From Pseudomonadota bacterium (GTDB lineage: Bacteria; Pseudomonadota; Gammaproteobacteria; Burkholderiales; Burkholderiaceae_C): a stretch of 64,000 nucleotides of DNA. Each line of letters starts with the position of its first letter. Position 1 is the first letter of the stretch. The stretch is from NCBI GenBank assembly GCA_029779845.1, contig JAKOZT010000137.1, forward strand, positions 1 through 64,000. The letters run 5' to 3'. Positions 1 through 9,396 of the stretch are shown here, one piece after another. Made by a program: the position numbers and the translations under genes. The notes under the pieces were generated by a model. That model ran no database searches and was not told the origin of the DNA. It was given only the letters and a program-made list of their open reading frames with translations.

Positions 1-171
1 TGACCAAATCCTGCCTTCGCGGCCAAATGCATCGATAACTGGCACCAATGGATGAAACCGACCACGGTTTGACGCCACGAATCGCAGATTTGAAAGTGAA
101 CAGGAAAGTCAATGAAATCAACGATCTACCAACACCACCTCCGCGCCAGTGCTAGCTTTTCGTACCGTCAC

Positions 172-1551
172 TTATTGCACTGAAAACGAGGAGACCCCGG
201 CGCGCTCGGCTGCGTTGTTGTGGGCCTCGACGCGGCCGTCGTCGACGAAGTGCGTCAGCGCCGTCCAGTTGCTCAGCGCATACCCGATGGCCAACGCCAT
301 CGGCGACTTGGCTGACACCTGTGTCAGCGTCGCATTCATCCACGCCTGGAGATCTTTGAGCAAGGGCGCCGTGCTCTCTCGCCTGACCCGCCTTCGCTCG
401 GTGGGTGGCTTGCTATGGATCTGGGCCTCTATCTCGTACAGCTTGCCCATGCGCTGCAGCGCCTGGTGCGCCAGCGTGCCGGCAAGCTTGTGCTGTCGCA
501 CGTGTATGTCCCATACCTTGCGGCGCGCGTGGCTCCAGCATCCCGCTTCGATGATGCGACCTCCCTCGCGGTCCTCGTCGTAAAGGGCGTTGTAGCCAGC
601 GAACGCGTCGGCCTGCAGCACGCCGCTGAAGTGCTTCAAGTGCTTCGCTGGATGATCGCCCTTGCGGTCCACCGAGTATTGGAACCACGCCGCTGGAGCC
701 GCCTTGCTGCCACTCGGGCGGTCGTCGCGAACGTAGACCCACAGCCGGCCGGTGTGCACCTTGCCGCCCTTGCCGCCGAGCGCGCGGATCGGCGTGTCGT
801 CACCGTGGACCTTGTAGGCCGCGAGCACGTAGCGGCCAATGGCATCGGCCACAGGCGTCAACAAGTGCGCCGCCTGGGCCACCCAGTCGGTCAGCGTCGA
901 ACGGTGCAGCTCCAACGCGGCACGCGCGTAGATCTGCGTCTGGCGGTACAGCGGCGTGTGGTCGCAGTATTTACTGACGAGCACGTGGGCCAGCATGCCG
1001 GCGCCGGCCATCACGCGCTCGATCGGCCGGCTTGGCGCTGCGGCCTGCTTGATGTCGTGGCAGCCGCTGCAGGCCAGCTTCGGGCGCACGTGCCGCACCA
1101 CGTGGAAGCTACCGGGTTCGTAGTCGAGCACCTCGCTCACGTCCTGGCCGATCTCGCGCAGCGCCAGCCCGCAGGCCGGGCAGCCGCAGCCGGCTTGATG
1201 CCCCGCCGGCAAGTGCATGACGGTGCGCCGCGGCAGATGGTCCGGCAAGCCACGCAGGTTAGGCCGTGGTCGGTACGCCCGCTTCTTGCGGTGTTCGTCG
1301 AGCAACGCGACGTTGCCAGCGTCGGCCACGGCCTTCTCGACCTCGACGCTCGGCGTCACCAGACCGCCGACCAGCTCGAGTTGCGTGTGCTCGAGCCGCT
1401 CGCTGGAGCGGCCGTACTTCATGCGTCGCAGGTACGCGACCTCGACCTTCAGCTTCTCGATGGTCAGCTGCGCGACCTTGCGCTCTTCTTCGAAGCGCTG
1501 CACCCGCGTGCCGAGTTCGGCGTTGCGATGCAGGGCTTCGTCCAAGGTCAT
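172..1551 (-). pseudogene. tnpC: IS66 family transposase (TnpC), C-terminally truncated
   Basis: DDE transposase of an IS66-type insertion sequence. Visible in order are an N-terminal leucine-rich coiled coil (about residues 5-45, ending in the KYGRSSERL signature), a Cys-rich zinc-finger-like segment (CGCPACG, near residue 120), and the catalytic core with acidic residues in HGDDTPIRA (near 252) and QADAFAGYN (near 320). The ERA of NNAAERA is retained, but the reading frame then changes to an unrelated GVSSFSVQ tail and stops. The usual final 50-60 residues after NNxxERxLR are missing, so the enzyme is probably inactive. ATG at 1551 was chosen; a TTG at 1578 would add nine residues. It lies downstream of tnpB in the same element. 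Confidence 0.9.
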
Positions 1552-1636
1552 GGGGCGCGAGTGTGCCGCGCGTCGCAAGCTTCACAACGGGGCATGCCCC
1601 GTCAACCGGATGGACCGCGCTTGCAGAGTGTGTGCG

Positions 1637-1984
1637 TCAGGCTGCAGCGCGCGGCTGCCAGGTGCGCTCGGGCCTGCGCCAGTCGATGCCTTCGAGCAGC
1701 ATCGACAGTTGCGCGACGCTCAACGCCACGCTGCCGCTGTCGGCCTGCGGCCACACGAAGCGGCCTCGCTCCAGGCGCTTGGTCAGCAGGCACATGCCAT
1801 CGCCATCGTTCCACAGCAGCTTGATCAGGTCGCCGCGGCGGCCGCGGAAGGCGAACACGTGGCCGGCGTACGGGTCCTCGGCCAGCACGGTCTGCACCTT
1901 GGCCGCCAGCGAGTCGATGCCGCAGCGCATGTCGGTGACGCCGGCGGCCAGCCAGACGCGGGTGCCAGCGTGCGGGCCGATCAT
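1637..1984 (-). CDS. tnpB: IS66 family accessory protein TnpB
   Basis: A 115-residue protein of the IS66 Orf2/TnpB family, needed together with TnpA and TnpC for transposition of this IS group; its biochemical role is not settled. The family signature is clear: a [14 protein letters not shown] start, the [18 protein letters not shown] core and a [11 protein letters not shown] block. It appears intact and of normal length. It overlaps tnpA by four bases (ATGA), the standard IS66 arrangement suggesting coupled translation. Because tnpC is truncated, the gene is likely no longer useful here except to a partner element acting in trans. Confidence 0.95.
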   Translation of the reverse strand: MIGPHAGTRVWLAAGVTDMRCGIDSLAAKVQTVLAEDPYAGHVFAFRGRRGDLIKLLWNDGDGMCLLTKRLERGRFVWPQADSGSVALSVAQLSMLLEGIDWRRPERTWQPRAAA

Positions 1985-2385
1985 CGCGCTTGGCGCAGCG
2001 CGCGCAAGACGCTGCACAGGCTTGCCTCGTCCACTGGGCCGCGCACCCTGAGTTGCACGCCGGCGATGTCCATCTCGATGACGCCGCTGCGCGCCAGCGG
2101 CTTGGGCGTCGTCGCGATCGGGGCGGGCACTGTTGTCACCTCGGCCTGCGGCATCACCCCCACCGGCAGCAACACAGCCGGCGCTTCGCGCACTGCGGCG
2201 GCGCGTCGCTGTTCGCGCCGCCACTTGAACAGCACGTTGGCGTTGATGCCGTTGCTCAGCGCGATCGCCGACACGGATGCGCCGGGCTCCAGGCTCTGTC
2301 GCACCAGCTCTTCCTTGAACGCCCGGTCGTGCTGTCGCCGACTCCGCTTCCCAGGGTCTTGCTCACTCTTCAAGGTGTGCACCAT
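1981..2385 (-). CDS. tnpA: IS66 family accessory protein TnpA (Orf1)
   Basis: First gene of the IS66 element, 134 residues. The N-terminal half is a helix-turn-helix of the transposase-8 type: [20 protein letters not shown], followed by [22 protein letters not shown]. It probably binds the element ends. The C-terminal half is the short IS66-specific tail with the pattern [21 protein letters not shown]. The ATG is followed by a normal-length frame and overlaps tnpB by ATGA. The element end lies just upstream, near 2390-2410, where a TAAGCGG-type sequence typical of IS66 termini can be read on the minus strand. Confidence 0.93.
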   Translation of the reverse strand: MVHTLKSEQDPGKRSRRQHDRAFKEELVRQSLEPGASVSAIALSNGINANVLFKWRREQRRAAAVREAPAVLLPVGVMPQAEVTTVPAPIATTPKPLARSGVIEMDIAGVQLRVRGPVDEASLCSVLRALRQAR

Positions 2386-2400
2386 CTCCGCTTAGCGCAC

Positions 2401-3750
2401 ACCTCCAAGCGGGTCCGCGCGTCGGATCAGATGCTTCCCGCCGGCCGCGCGTCAGGCAAGGACGGCCCTCGTCGGACTATTACCATCGAGCGGCGCTTGG
2501 CCCGTCAGCACCTGGTGGGCTCGACCCTGGTGCTGTACGACTTGACCTCGACTTGGCTGACGGGGCGCTGCTGCGAGCTGGCCGCGCGCGGGCACTCGCG
2601 CGACGGCAAGCGCGATGATCCGCAGATCGTCTTCGGCCTGATCTGCACGAGCGAAGGGTGTCCGATCGCCGTGGAGGTGTTCCCCGGCAACACCGGCGAC
2701 CCAGCCACCGTGGCCGCGCAGGTGAGCAAGCTGCGCGAGCGCTTCGGTATCGAGCACATCGTGTGGGCGGGCGACCGCGGCATGCTCACCTCGGCGCGCA
2801 TCGAGCAAGTGCTCAAGCCCCAGGGCATGGATTGGGTGAGCAGCCTGCGCAGCCCCCAGATCGCGCAGCTGGCGGCCGAGCACGGCCCCTTCCAGCCCTC
2901 GTTGTTCGACGAGCGCAACCTGCTGGAGCTGACCAGCGAGCACTTCCCCGGCGAGCGCCTGGTGGTGTGCCGCAACCCGCTGCTGGCCGAGGAACGTGCC
3001 CGCAAGCGCGGCGAGTTGCTCGCCGCCACCGAGGCCGATCTGGCCAAGGTCGCCGCGGCCACGCAGCGCGCGCGCAACCCGCTGCGCGGCGAGCAGGCGA
3101 TCGCCCTGCGTGTGGGCCGCGTCGTCGAGCACTTCCACATGGCCAAGCACTTGGAGCTGACCATCACCGACACGTCACTGAGCTGGCGGCGCCGGCAGGA
3201 GGCGATCGCGCAGGAGGCCGCGCTCGATGGGCTGTACGTGATCCGCACCAGCGTGCCGGCCGAGCAGCTCGACGCCGCCGCGGCGGTGGCCGCCTACAAG
3301 AGCCTGTCGCATGTGGAGCGCGCGTTCCGCTCGATCAAGACGGTGGACCTGCACGTGCGGCCGGTCTTCCACTACAGCGCCCAGCGCGTGCGCGCGCACG
3401 TGTTCCTGTGCATGCTGGCCTACTACGTCGAGTGGCACATGCGCGCTCGCCTCAAGCCCATGCTGTTCGACGACGAGTACCTCGGCGAGGCCAGCGCCAG
3501 CCGTGCCTCACCGGTGCTCAAGGCGGTTCGATCCGAGCATGCCAAGGCCAAGGACGCGAGCAAGCTTGCCGATGACGGGCTGCCGCTGCACAGCTTCAGG
3601 ACGCTGCTGCAGGACCTTGGGACCTTGGCCTACAACGTCACTCACACCGCGCTCAACCCCAACGCGAAGATCGTCCTCACCACGCGGCCCACGCCGCTTC
3701 AGGCCAAGGCCTTCGCCTTGCTCGGCCTGAACCCCGCCTGTACCCAGTAG
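2401..3750 (+). pseudogene. IS1634-type (IS4 superfamily) transposase, 5'-truncated
   Basis: The C-terminal 450 or so residues of a DDE transposase. All three catalytic motifs are visible: the first Asp in LYDLTSTW, the second in WAGDRGMLTSAR, and the Glu in SHVERAFRSIKT. The DGKRDDPQI and ERLVVCRNPLLAEERARKR blocks are typical of the IS1634 group. The reading frame stays open leftward to 1990, but that part is antisense to IS66 tnpA and not homologous, so the real N-terminus (roughly 130-150 residues) is absent. The break coincides with the IS66 end, which suggests IS66 insertion or recombination truncated it. No start codon of its own is evident. Confidence 0.85.
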
Positions 3751-3877
3751 CCGCAACCTCCTTGAGCGCAAAGTTCAAGCAAGGCGCGGACTTACGTTCG
3801 GAGAGTCGCCAAAGTTCGGTCTAATGCTGATTCACGTCGCACCGCTGCCGCGTCGCATCGGCGATGCAGGTGGGCCA

Positions 3878-4039
3878 ATGAGCATGCGGCGAGTAAGGCA
3901 TCGTGACTCTGTTCGATGCTCGTTTCGGTCTGCGCTCGCTGTCACAGTGCTCTTGTCAATTGCGACGGTGGCCCAATCACAATCGCAGACATCCTACGAC
4001 GCAGAGGGAGAGAACAAATGCAGATATCCCGCGCAATGA
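3878..4039 (+). CDS. Small hypothetical protein with signal-peptide-like segment
   Basis: A 53-residue frame with an AGGTGGG ribosome-binding-like sequence 6-7 bases before the ATG. It has an Arg-rich N-terminus, a hydrophobic stretch (SALAVTVLLSIATVAQ) and a short polar tail. It overlaps the start of the downstream RHS gene by 22 bases in another frame. It could be an exported microprotein, a translational leader or chance. The interval 3751-3877 shows no other gene. Confidence 0.25.
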   Translation: MSMRRVRHRDSVRCSFRSALAVTVLLSIATVAQSQSQTSYDAEGENKCRYPAQ

Positions 4040-6546
4040 GCGCTAGGGTGGTCACCGCTGCCACGCTGTGCTTCGCTGGCCTGAGCGCAAACGCACAACA
4101 GAGCGAGCTTGCGAGTTGCCTGGATCGGAACCCCGCCGGTTCGTACGAGTGCGCTTATCGTCCCCACATCGTGCCCCCGTGGAGTATTTGGATCGCCGGC
4201 CCGGTGCAGGCGACGCCCAACCTCCTGACAGAAGACGCGGTCAAGGAGAACTATGGGGCCAACCTGGCCGCGAACTGCCCGACCTGCTGCGATCCGGGGA
4301 CGCTGGTCGGCGAGTCTGGCTGGACTGAGTCCGTTGACGTCTTTCGGTGGGGGCCTCAGTGGCCCAGGTGGTACAACAAAACGTTGACGTATGTAGCAAG
4401 TCAGCGTGGATCGGATGGGCAGTGTTTGCCGCCGTTTTCATTCAATGCCTGGATGGCGAAGTCGCGCGCCGTTGCCTGCGAGAACGGTTGGGCGAAGGTG
4501 CAAGTGGCCGTGGATGTCACTCTGTGCAGGCGGCCACAAAGGAACTCCGAGTGCCGATTCGGTAATCCCATCTCGCTGCCTGCGGGCACCAAGGTCTTCA
4601 CAGAAACCGACTATCGCTCCGCCAATCCACGCGGACTGGCCTTCGTGCGCGACTACCGGGGCGACGGATTCTCGTACCCCGACTCGAACATGGACGACCT
4701 GTGGAGCCGTGGCTTCGGCAGATCCTGGGTTCACAACTACGACGGCACGTTGTACGTCACCGCGCAATCGATCTGGGTAAGCTGGGGGCAGAGCCCGCCG
4801 CAATACTTCTCTCTGCCGGTTTCATCGTCCTATCCTGTAGCGTTGGCTCCCATCCGCAGGGCGCAAAAGGTCAAGCTGACGCAAGTCGCCAGCGGAACCT
4901 ACGTCTACACGACTGAGAAGAACGAACTCGTCGTGTTTCAGGTGAGCGGCGCTGGGCTTGCAAAACCAACTGCCGTAAAGAATGCCTCTGGCTGGGGAGT
5001 CAACATAGCCTATTCCGCCCTCGGTCCGGAGACGTTGACGGAGACTGGCGGGCGATCCGTTCGGATTGTCTACAACCTGAACGGGCGAATTGTGTCGATT
5101 GTCGATCCGGCCGGGGCCTCCATCGCGTACAGCTACAAGGCGCCGCTAACCGACGGCACGACGCACGTCTATGAGGGCTTCGAGTACACGAGTCTGGAAC
5201 AGATCACCTATCAGGATCTCTCGTCGCGCAAGTTCGTTTCTGCGAGCCTCCTCTATGGTGGAGTTGGTTCGACAGACTACGACGTCAATCGAGTTTCCAA
5301 CGTTGTGGATGAGTTGGGAGTGGTCTACGAGACGATCACCTATCAGCCCTATGGCGGCCCTGTAAAGAGTACGGAGCTTGCTGGAGGGGTCGAGAAGCAC
5401 ACGCTTTCGAATCAGACCGTCACCGATCCGCTAGGGGCCTCACGCTACCTAGCCTTCAACGGCAGCGCAGCAGACAATCTGATCACGTCCCAAAGCCAGC
5501 CCGCGGGCTCGGGTTGCGGCGCGAGTCAGAGGTCTTACACCTATGACTCGACGACCGCCAATCCGTCGAGCAGCACGGACTATCGCGGCAACTTGGTGTG
5601 CTACGCGTACGACGACGGTACCCGAAACGTCGAACTGGCGCGGATAGAGGGATTGGCGACCTACGCGAGTTGCGCGAACTACACGGCGACGGGGGCGACG
5701 CTGCCCGCAGGCACCCGTAAGGTCTCAACGCAGTGGCACCCCGACTGGCGGCTGGCGAGCAAGGTCGCGGAGCCTAGCCGGATCACCAGCTACGTCTACA
5801 ACGGCCAGCCCGACCCGTTTGCAGGAGGAGCGCTGGCGAGCTGCGCGCCGGCGAGCGCGCTGCTGCCCGACGGCAAGCCCATTGCGGTGCTGTGCCGCCA
5901 GGTCGAGCAAGCGACGACGGATGCCAACGGTTCGCTGGGCTTCAGCGCGACGCTGGACACCACGGTGGCCAACCGCGAGCAGAAGTGGACCTACAACCAG
6001 TACGGCCAGGTGCTGAGCCACGACGGCCCTCGCACCGACGTGAGCGACGTCACCACCTACAGCTACTACAGCGACACCAGCTTCACCGGAGTGGGCGCGG
6101 CGGCGGTGGGCCACACCATCGGTGACCTGCAGAGCGTGACCAACGCGGCCGGCAAGGTGACGCAGTACACCAAGTACGACAAGCACGGCCAGCTGCTCGA
6201 GAGCGTGGACCCCAACGGCGTGGTGAGCACCAACAGCTACGACCTGAGGCAGAGACTGCTGAGCACCAGCGTGGGCGGCCAGACCACCAGCTACACCTAC
6301 GACCTGGCGGGCCAGCTCAAGCGCGTGACCCGGCCCGATGCCAGCTGGATTGGCTTCGACTACGACCCCGCGCACCGGCAGACCGCGGTGTACGACAACC
6401 TGGGCAACCGCATCGAGTACACGCTGGACAACGCGGGCAACCGCACCGCGGAGAGCGTCAAGGACACCAGCGGAGCACTGCGCCGCCAGCTCGCCAGAAG
6501 CATCGACGCGCTGGGCCGGGTTCAACAAGTGACGGGGGCGCAATGA
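4018..6546 (+). CDS. RHS repeat protein, N-terminal half (exported)
   Basis: An 842-residue protein with a Sec signal peptide (Ala-rich, cleavage likely after SANA near residue 26). A segment with GNPISLPAGTKVFTETDYR is typical of DUF6531-type RHS N-terminal regions, and beta-strand RHS/YD repeats follow (for example YTYDLAGQLKRVTRP). RHS proteins form a large shell that encloses a C-terminal toxin. This one ends without the RHS core or a toxin and overlaps the next RHS gene by four bases. The ATG at 4018 was preferred over an in-frame ATG at 3916 because it follows a GAGGGAGA ribosome-binding site and starts directly on the signal peptide. Codon use in the first 1.5 kb is less GC-biased than in the neighbours, suggesting acquisition. 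Confidence 0.8.
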   Translation: MQISRAMSARVVTAATLCFAGLSANAQQSELASCLDRNPAGSYECAYRPHIVPPWSIWIAGPVQATPNLLTEDAVKENYGANLAANCPTCCDPGTLVGESGWTESVDVFRWGPQWPRWYNKTLTYVASQRGSDGQCLPPFSFNAWMAKSRAVACENGWAKVQVAVDVTLCRRPQRNSECRFGNPISLPAGTKVFTETDYRSANPRGLAFVRDYRGDGFSYPDSNMDDLWSRGFGRSWVHNYDGTLYVTAQSIWVSWGQSPPQYFSLPVSSSYPVALAPIRRAQKVKLTQVASGTYVYTTEKNELVVFQVSGAGLAKPTAVKNASGWGVNIAYSALGPETLTETGGRSVRIVYNLNGRIVSIVDPAGASIAYSYKAPLTDGTTHVYEGFEYTSLEQITYQDLSSRKFVSASLLYGGVGSTDYDVNRVSNVVDELGVVYETITYQPYGGPVKSTELAGGVEKHTLSNQTVTDPLGASRYLAFNGSAADNLITSQSQPAGSGCGASQRSYTYDSTTANPSSSTDYRGNLVCYAYDDGTRNVELARIEGLATYASCANYTATGATLPAGTRKVSTQWHPDWRLASKVAEPSRITSYVYNGQPDPFAGGALASCAPASALLPDGKPIAVLCRQVEQATTDANGSLGFSATLDTTVANREQKWTYNQYGQVLSHDGPRTDVSDVTTYSYYSDTSFTGVGAAAVGHTIGDLQSVTNAAGKVTQYTKYDKHGQLLESVDPNGVVSTNSYDLRQRLLSTSVGGQTTSYTYDLAGQLKRVTRPDASWIGFDYDPAHRQTAVYDNLGNRIEYTLDNAGNRTAESVKDTSGALRRQLARSIDALGRVQQVTGAQ

Positions 6547-8771
6547 TGAAGCGCCACCTTGCCTGCCTGGTGGGGCCCTGGCTGGCCCTCGGTGCACAGG
6601 CGCAAAGCCTGCCAGCCCCTCCCGTCTCGCCCGCGCCGGTGGTGAACTACGAGTACGACGCCAACGGCAACCCCACCAAGACCATCCAGGCGCCCGGCGT
6701 GGCGGGCTTCAACTTCGCCACCACCAACACCTACGACGCGCTGAACCGTCTGAAGGACAGCACCGACGCCAAGACCGGCAAGACCCAGTTCGGCTACAAC
6801 GGCCGCGAGGACCTGACCCAGCTCACCGACCCGCGCAACCTGGTCACCCAGTACCCGCGCAACGGCCTGGGCGACGCCACCGGCCTGGTCAGCCCCGACA
6901 CCGGCACGGCCAGCCACATCTACGACGCAGCGGGCAACCTCAAGACCCGCACCGACAGCCGCGGCGTGCTGGCCACCTACAGCTACGACGCGCTGAACCG
7001 GCTCACCGGCGTGGTCTACAGCAAGAGCGGATCGACCAGCCTGAGCTACAGCTGGAGCTATGACCAGAGCGGCACCGGCTACGCCAACGGCATCGGGCGG
7101 CTCACCTCGAGCAGCAGCCCTACCAGCAGCAGCCAGTACACCTACGACGCTCAAGGCCGGGTGCTGACGGACATCCAGCGCATCAAGGCCGCCACCGGCG
7201 CCAACACCAGCCAGATCAGCAAGACCGTCACCTACGCCTACGACAGCGCCGGCAACGTCACCAGCATCGTCTACCCCAGCGGGCGCAAGCTCGCCATCGC
7301 CTACAGCGGCGGACTGCCCAGCGCGATGACGCTGGCGGCCACCACCACCGCCACGCCGGTCAACCTCGTCAGCGGCATCCAGTGGGAGCCCTTCGGCGGC
7401 GTGAAGAGCTGGAACTGGCAGATGGGCACGGGCACCCAGGCCCACGACCGCGTCTATGACGCCTACGGGCGCCTGGTGCGCTACCGCATGGGGCCGTACG
7501 TGCGCGACCTCGGCTACGACGCCGCCAACCGCATCACGTCCTACACCCACTACGCTGCCGTCAGCGCCGCGAGCGTGCCCGCGCTGGACCAGAGCTTCGG
7601 CTACGACGAGCTCGGCCGGCTGACCAGCGTGGTCACCTCAACCGCCAGCTGGAGCATCGGCTACGACGCCAACGGCAACCGCACCGGCGTGAGCCTGAAC
7701 GGCACGGCCAGCACCTACACCACCGCCAGCACCAGCAACCGGCTCACGAGCACCACCAACCCGGCCAGGAGCTTCGGCTACGACAGCGCGGGCAACACCA
7801 CCAGCGACAGCTACACCGCCACCTACAGCCTGGCCGGAAGGCTGGCCACGCTGCTCAAGGCCGGGGTCACCACCACCTACGCGGTGGACGGCTTCGGGCG
7901 CCGGGTGCGCAAGTTCAGCAGCTCGGGCGCTTCCAGCACGGTGCTGTTCGTCTACGACAGCCAGGGGCACCTGCTGGGCGAGTACAACAACGCGGGCACC
8001 GCCCTCAGAGAGTACGTCTGGCTGGGCGACACGCCGCTCGCCGTGTTCACCCCCAACGGCACCAACCCGCCCAGCGTCTTCTACATCCACACCGATCACC
8101 TGAACACGCCCCGCGTGGTGCTCAACACCTCGGCTCAGCAGCGCTGGAGCTGGCTCGCCGAGCCCTTCGGCACCACAGCGCCCAACACCAACCCCGCCAG
8201 CCTCGGCGCCTTCGCCTTCTTCCTGCGCTTGCCAGGGCAGTTCGCCGACGCCGAGAGCGGCCTCTTCTACAACTTCTTCAGAGACTACGATGCCTCGATC
8301 GGGCGGTACGCCCAATCCGATCCCATCGGGCTCAGCGGGGGCATCAATACGTTCGCGTATGTCGGCGGAAACCCACTGAGCTACGTGGACCCTGAAGGGT
8401 TGCAGTCGATTGCCGCGTGTGCGAACCCTGCCAATGCAGCCGTGTGTGCTGAGGCCGGCATCGTTGCGCCCAAGCCGGTGCCGGTGCCGGTGCCTGTACC
8501 TAGGGTCGTACCGCGAGACATCTGGTGGCCGGACAGAACTGCAGGGCAGTGGTCATGCAAGGCACGCGCCGATTGCAATGACAACATCCCGGGCAACTGC
8601 CCCGAGGACCCGTCGAAGCGCTTCTCATTTGGTGGCGGTACTGCGAACGACCTAGGCACGGCCAGAAACATCGCCAAGGCGAATGCCACTGCGAATTTGC
8701 AGTGTCAGCCGAAGCATGTCTCGTGCAAGTGCTCTGGGCCTAAGGGTGAGCAGTACTCAGGGGGATGTTGA
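6543..8771 (+). CDS. RHS repeat-associated core protein with variable C-terminal tip
   Basis: A 742-residue protein that begins with its own signal peptide (MMKRHLACLVGPWLALGAQA). YD repeats follow throughout (YEYDANGNPTK, YSYDALNRLTG, GYDSAGNTTS), then the RHS core from about residue 515 to 620, including YIHTDHLNTPRVV, FYNFFRDYDASIGRYAQSDP and the closing YVDPEGL. After that conserved point come 120 or so unrelated residues: a Pro-Val repeat linker, then a Cys-rich tip (WSCKARADC near the start, CQPKHVSCKCSG at the end). In RHS systems this position holds the polymorphic toxin. The tip resembles Cys-rich RHS tails but its activity is unknown. The gene starts within the stop of the previous RHS gene (ATGA), and a putative immunity gene follows after one base. 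Confidence 0.88.
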   Translation: MMKRHLACLVGPWLALGAQAQSLPAPPVSPAPVVNYEYDANGNPTKTIQAPGVAGFNFATTNTYDALNRLKDSTDAKTGKTQFGYNGREDLTQLTDPRNLVTQYPRNGLGDATGLVSPDTGTASHIYDAAGNLKTRTDSRGVLATYSYDALNRLTGVVYSKSGSTSLSYSWSYDQSGTGYANGIGRLTSSSSPTSSSQYTYDAQGRVLTDIQRIKAATGANTSQISKTVTYAYDSAGNVTSIVYPSGRKLAIAYSGGLPSAMTLAATTTATPVNLVSGIQWEPFGGVKSWNWQMGTGTQAHDRVYDAYGRLVRYRMGPYVRDLGYDAANRITSYTHYAAVSAASVPALDQSFGYDELGRLTSVVTSTASWSIGYDANGNRTGVSLNGTASTYTTASTSNRLTSTTNPARSFGYDSAGNTTSDSYTATYSLAGRLATLLKAGVTTTYAVDGFGRRVRKFSSSGASSTVLFVYDSQGHLLGEYNNAGTALREYVWLGDTPLAVFTPNGTNPPSVFYIHTDHLNTPRVVLNTSAQQRWSWLAEPFGTTAPNTNPASLGAFAFFLRLPGQFADAESGLFYNFFRDYDASIGRYAQSDPIGLSGGINTFAYVGGNPLSYVDPEGLQSIAACANPANAAVCAEAGIVAPKPVPVPVPVPRVVPRDIWWPDRTAGQWSCKARADCNDNIPGNCPEDPSKRFSFGGGTANDLGTARNIAKANATANLQCQPKHVSCKCSGPKGEQYSGGC

Positions 8772-8772
8772 G

Positions 8773-9027
8773 ATGACTACCGACATCCGCGTGGGCGACC
8801 GCGTGAAGTTGCTTGGTCTGCCGGACTGGCTAACGCATGACCTGCCTGCAAGCGAACAGGAAGAGATGCGCGCATTCGTGGGTCAATCTGCTGTTGTGTG
8901 TGAAGTAGACTCCCATGGGTACTTCTGGCTTGGCTTTGGCAGCACGACCGAGGCGGGAGACTCCGCACACTACAGCGGGCATTCCTTCGGCGTGCCTCGT
9001 GAGTTCATAGAGCCTGTGGTTAGCTGA
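8773..9027 (+). CDS. Putative immunity protein for the RHS tip
   Basis: An 84-residue acidic protein that starts one base after the RHS stop codon. It opens with a beta-rich IRVGDRVKLLGLP segment, then WLTHDLPASEQEEMRAFVGQ and a DSHGYFWLGFG stretch, a pattern resembling small SH3-like proteins encoded downstream of RHS genes. Position, size and tight coupling argue for a cognate immunity protein. This is inference from context, since no catalytic residues are expected. A longer in-frame start at 8683 was rejected because it lies inside the RHS coding region. Confidence 0.65.
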   Translation: MTTDIRVGDRVKLLGLPDWLTHDLPASEQEEMRAFVGQSAVVCEVDSHGYFWLGFGSTTEAGDSAHYSGHSFGVPREFIEPVVS

Positions 9028-9034
9028 GTCGCTA

Positions 9035-9059
9035 CATGGAGCGAACCACTCGCTCCATG
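9035..9059 (+). terminator. Hairpin after the RHS/immunity operon
   Basis: A perfect nine-base-pair stem (CATGGAGCG / CGCTCCATG) with a seven-base loop, eight bases after the immunity stop. No clear T-run follows, so it may act as a weak or Rho-assisted terminator. Confidence 0.45.
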
Positions 9060-9131
9060 CCATGCACCTGCAACCCTCGCCCACCTGGTACCTCTACAAC
9101 GCTGACGGCGCCCAGCCGCTGCGCCTGCTCG

Positions 9132-9353
9132 ATGACAACGTTGCTCGGTCGCTTCGGCGGTGCGAACTGGTCGCGCAACACGCTGGCCGCCAGCGTCGTG
9201 CGCGTGGGCGCCGCCGTGCAGCCGGTGATCAACCTGCTGCGCGACGCACTGCTGGACGCGCCGATCGTGCACGGCGACGAGACCGAGGTGCAGGTGCTCA
9301 AGGAGCCGGGCAGAAAGGCCCAGGCCAAGAGCTACATGTGGGTGCAGATGACT
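9132..9353 (+). pseudogene. IS66 family transposase internal fragment
   Basis: About 74 codons matching the start of the IS66 TnpC catalytic core, with RNTLAASVVRVGAAVQP and then VHGDETEVQVL carrying the first catalytic Asp, followed by KAQAKSYMWVQMT. Homology stops on both sides. The sequence differs from the IS66 copy at 172-2385, so it derives from a different element. It lies between the RHS locus and the giant recombinase operon and marks a past insertion or deletion boundary. The rest of 9028-9396 shows only the preceding hairpin. Confidence 0.75.
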
Positions 9354-9396
9354 GCAGCCAGCGGCTCTGGGCTCGGGTCAGCGCAGCGCGCCGCGT

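Larger units (their letters stand above)
172..2405 (-). mobile_element. Partial IS66-family insertion sequence
   Basis: tnpA, tnpB and truncated tnpC in the canonical order on the minus strand. The tnpA-proximal end is probably at about 2390-2405. The tnpC-distal end is lost: tnpC homology stops near 205, and no matching terminal inverted repeat was found in 1-200. The outer limits are therefore approximate. Confidence 0.75.

Noticed and set aside
1990-2400. Apparent N-terminal extension of the IS1634-type transposase
   Set aside because: It is the antisense of IS66 tnpA and shows no transposase N-terminal motif; only the part from about 2401 is homologous.
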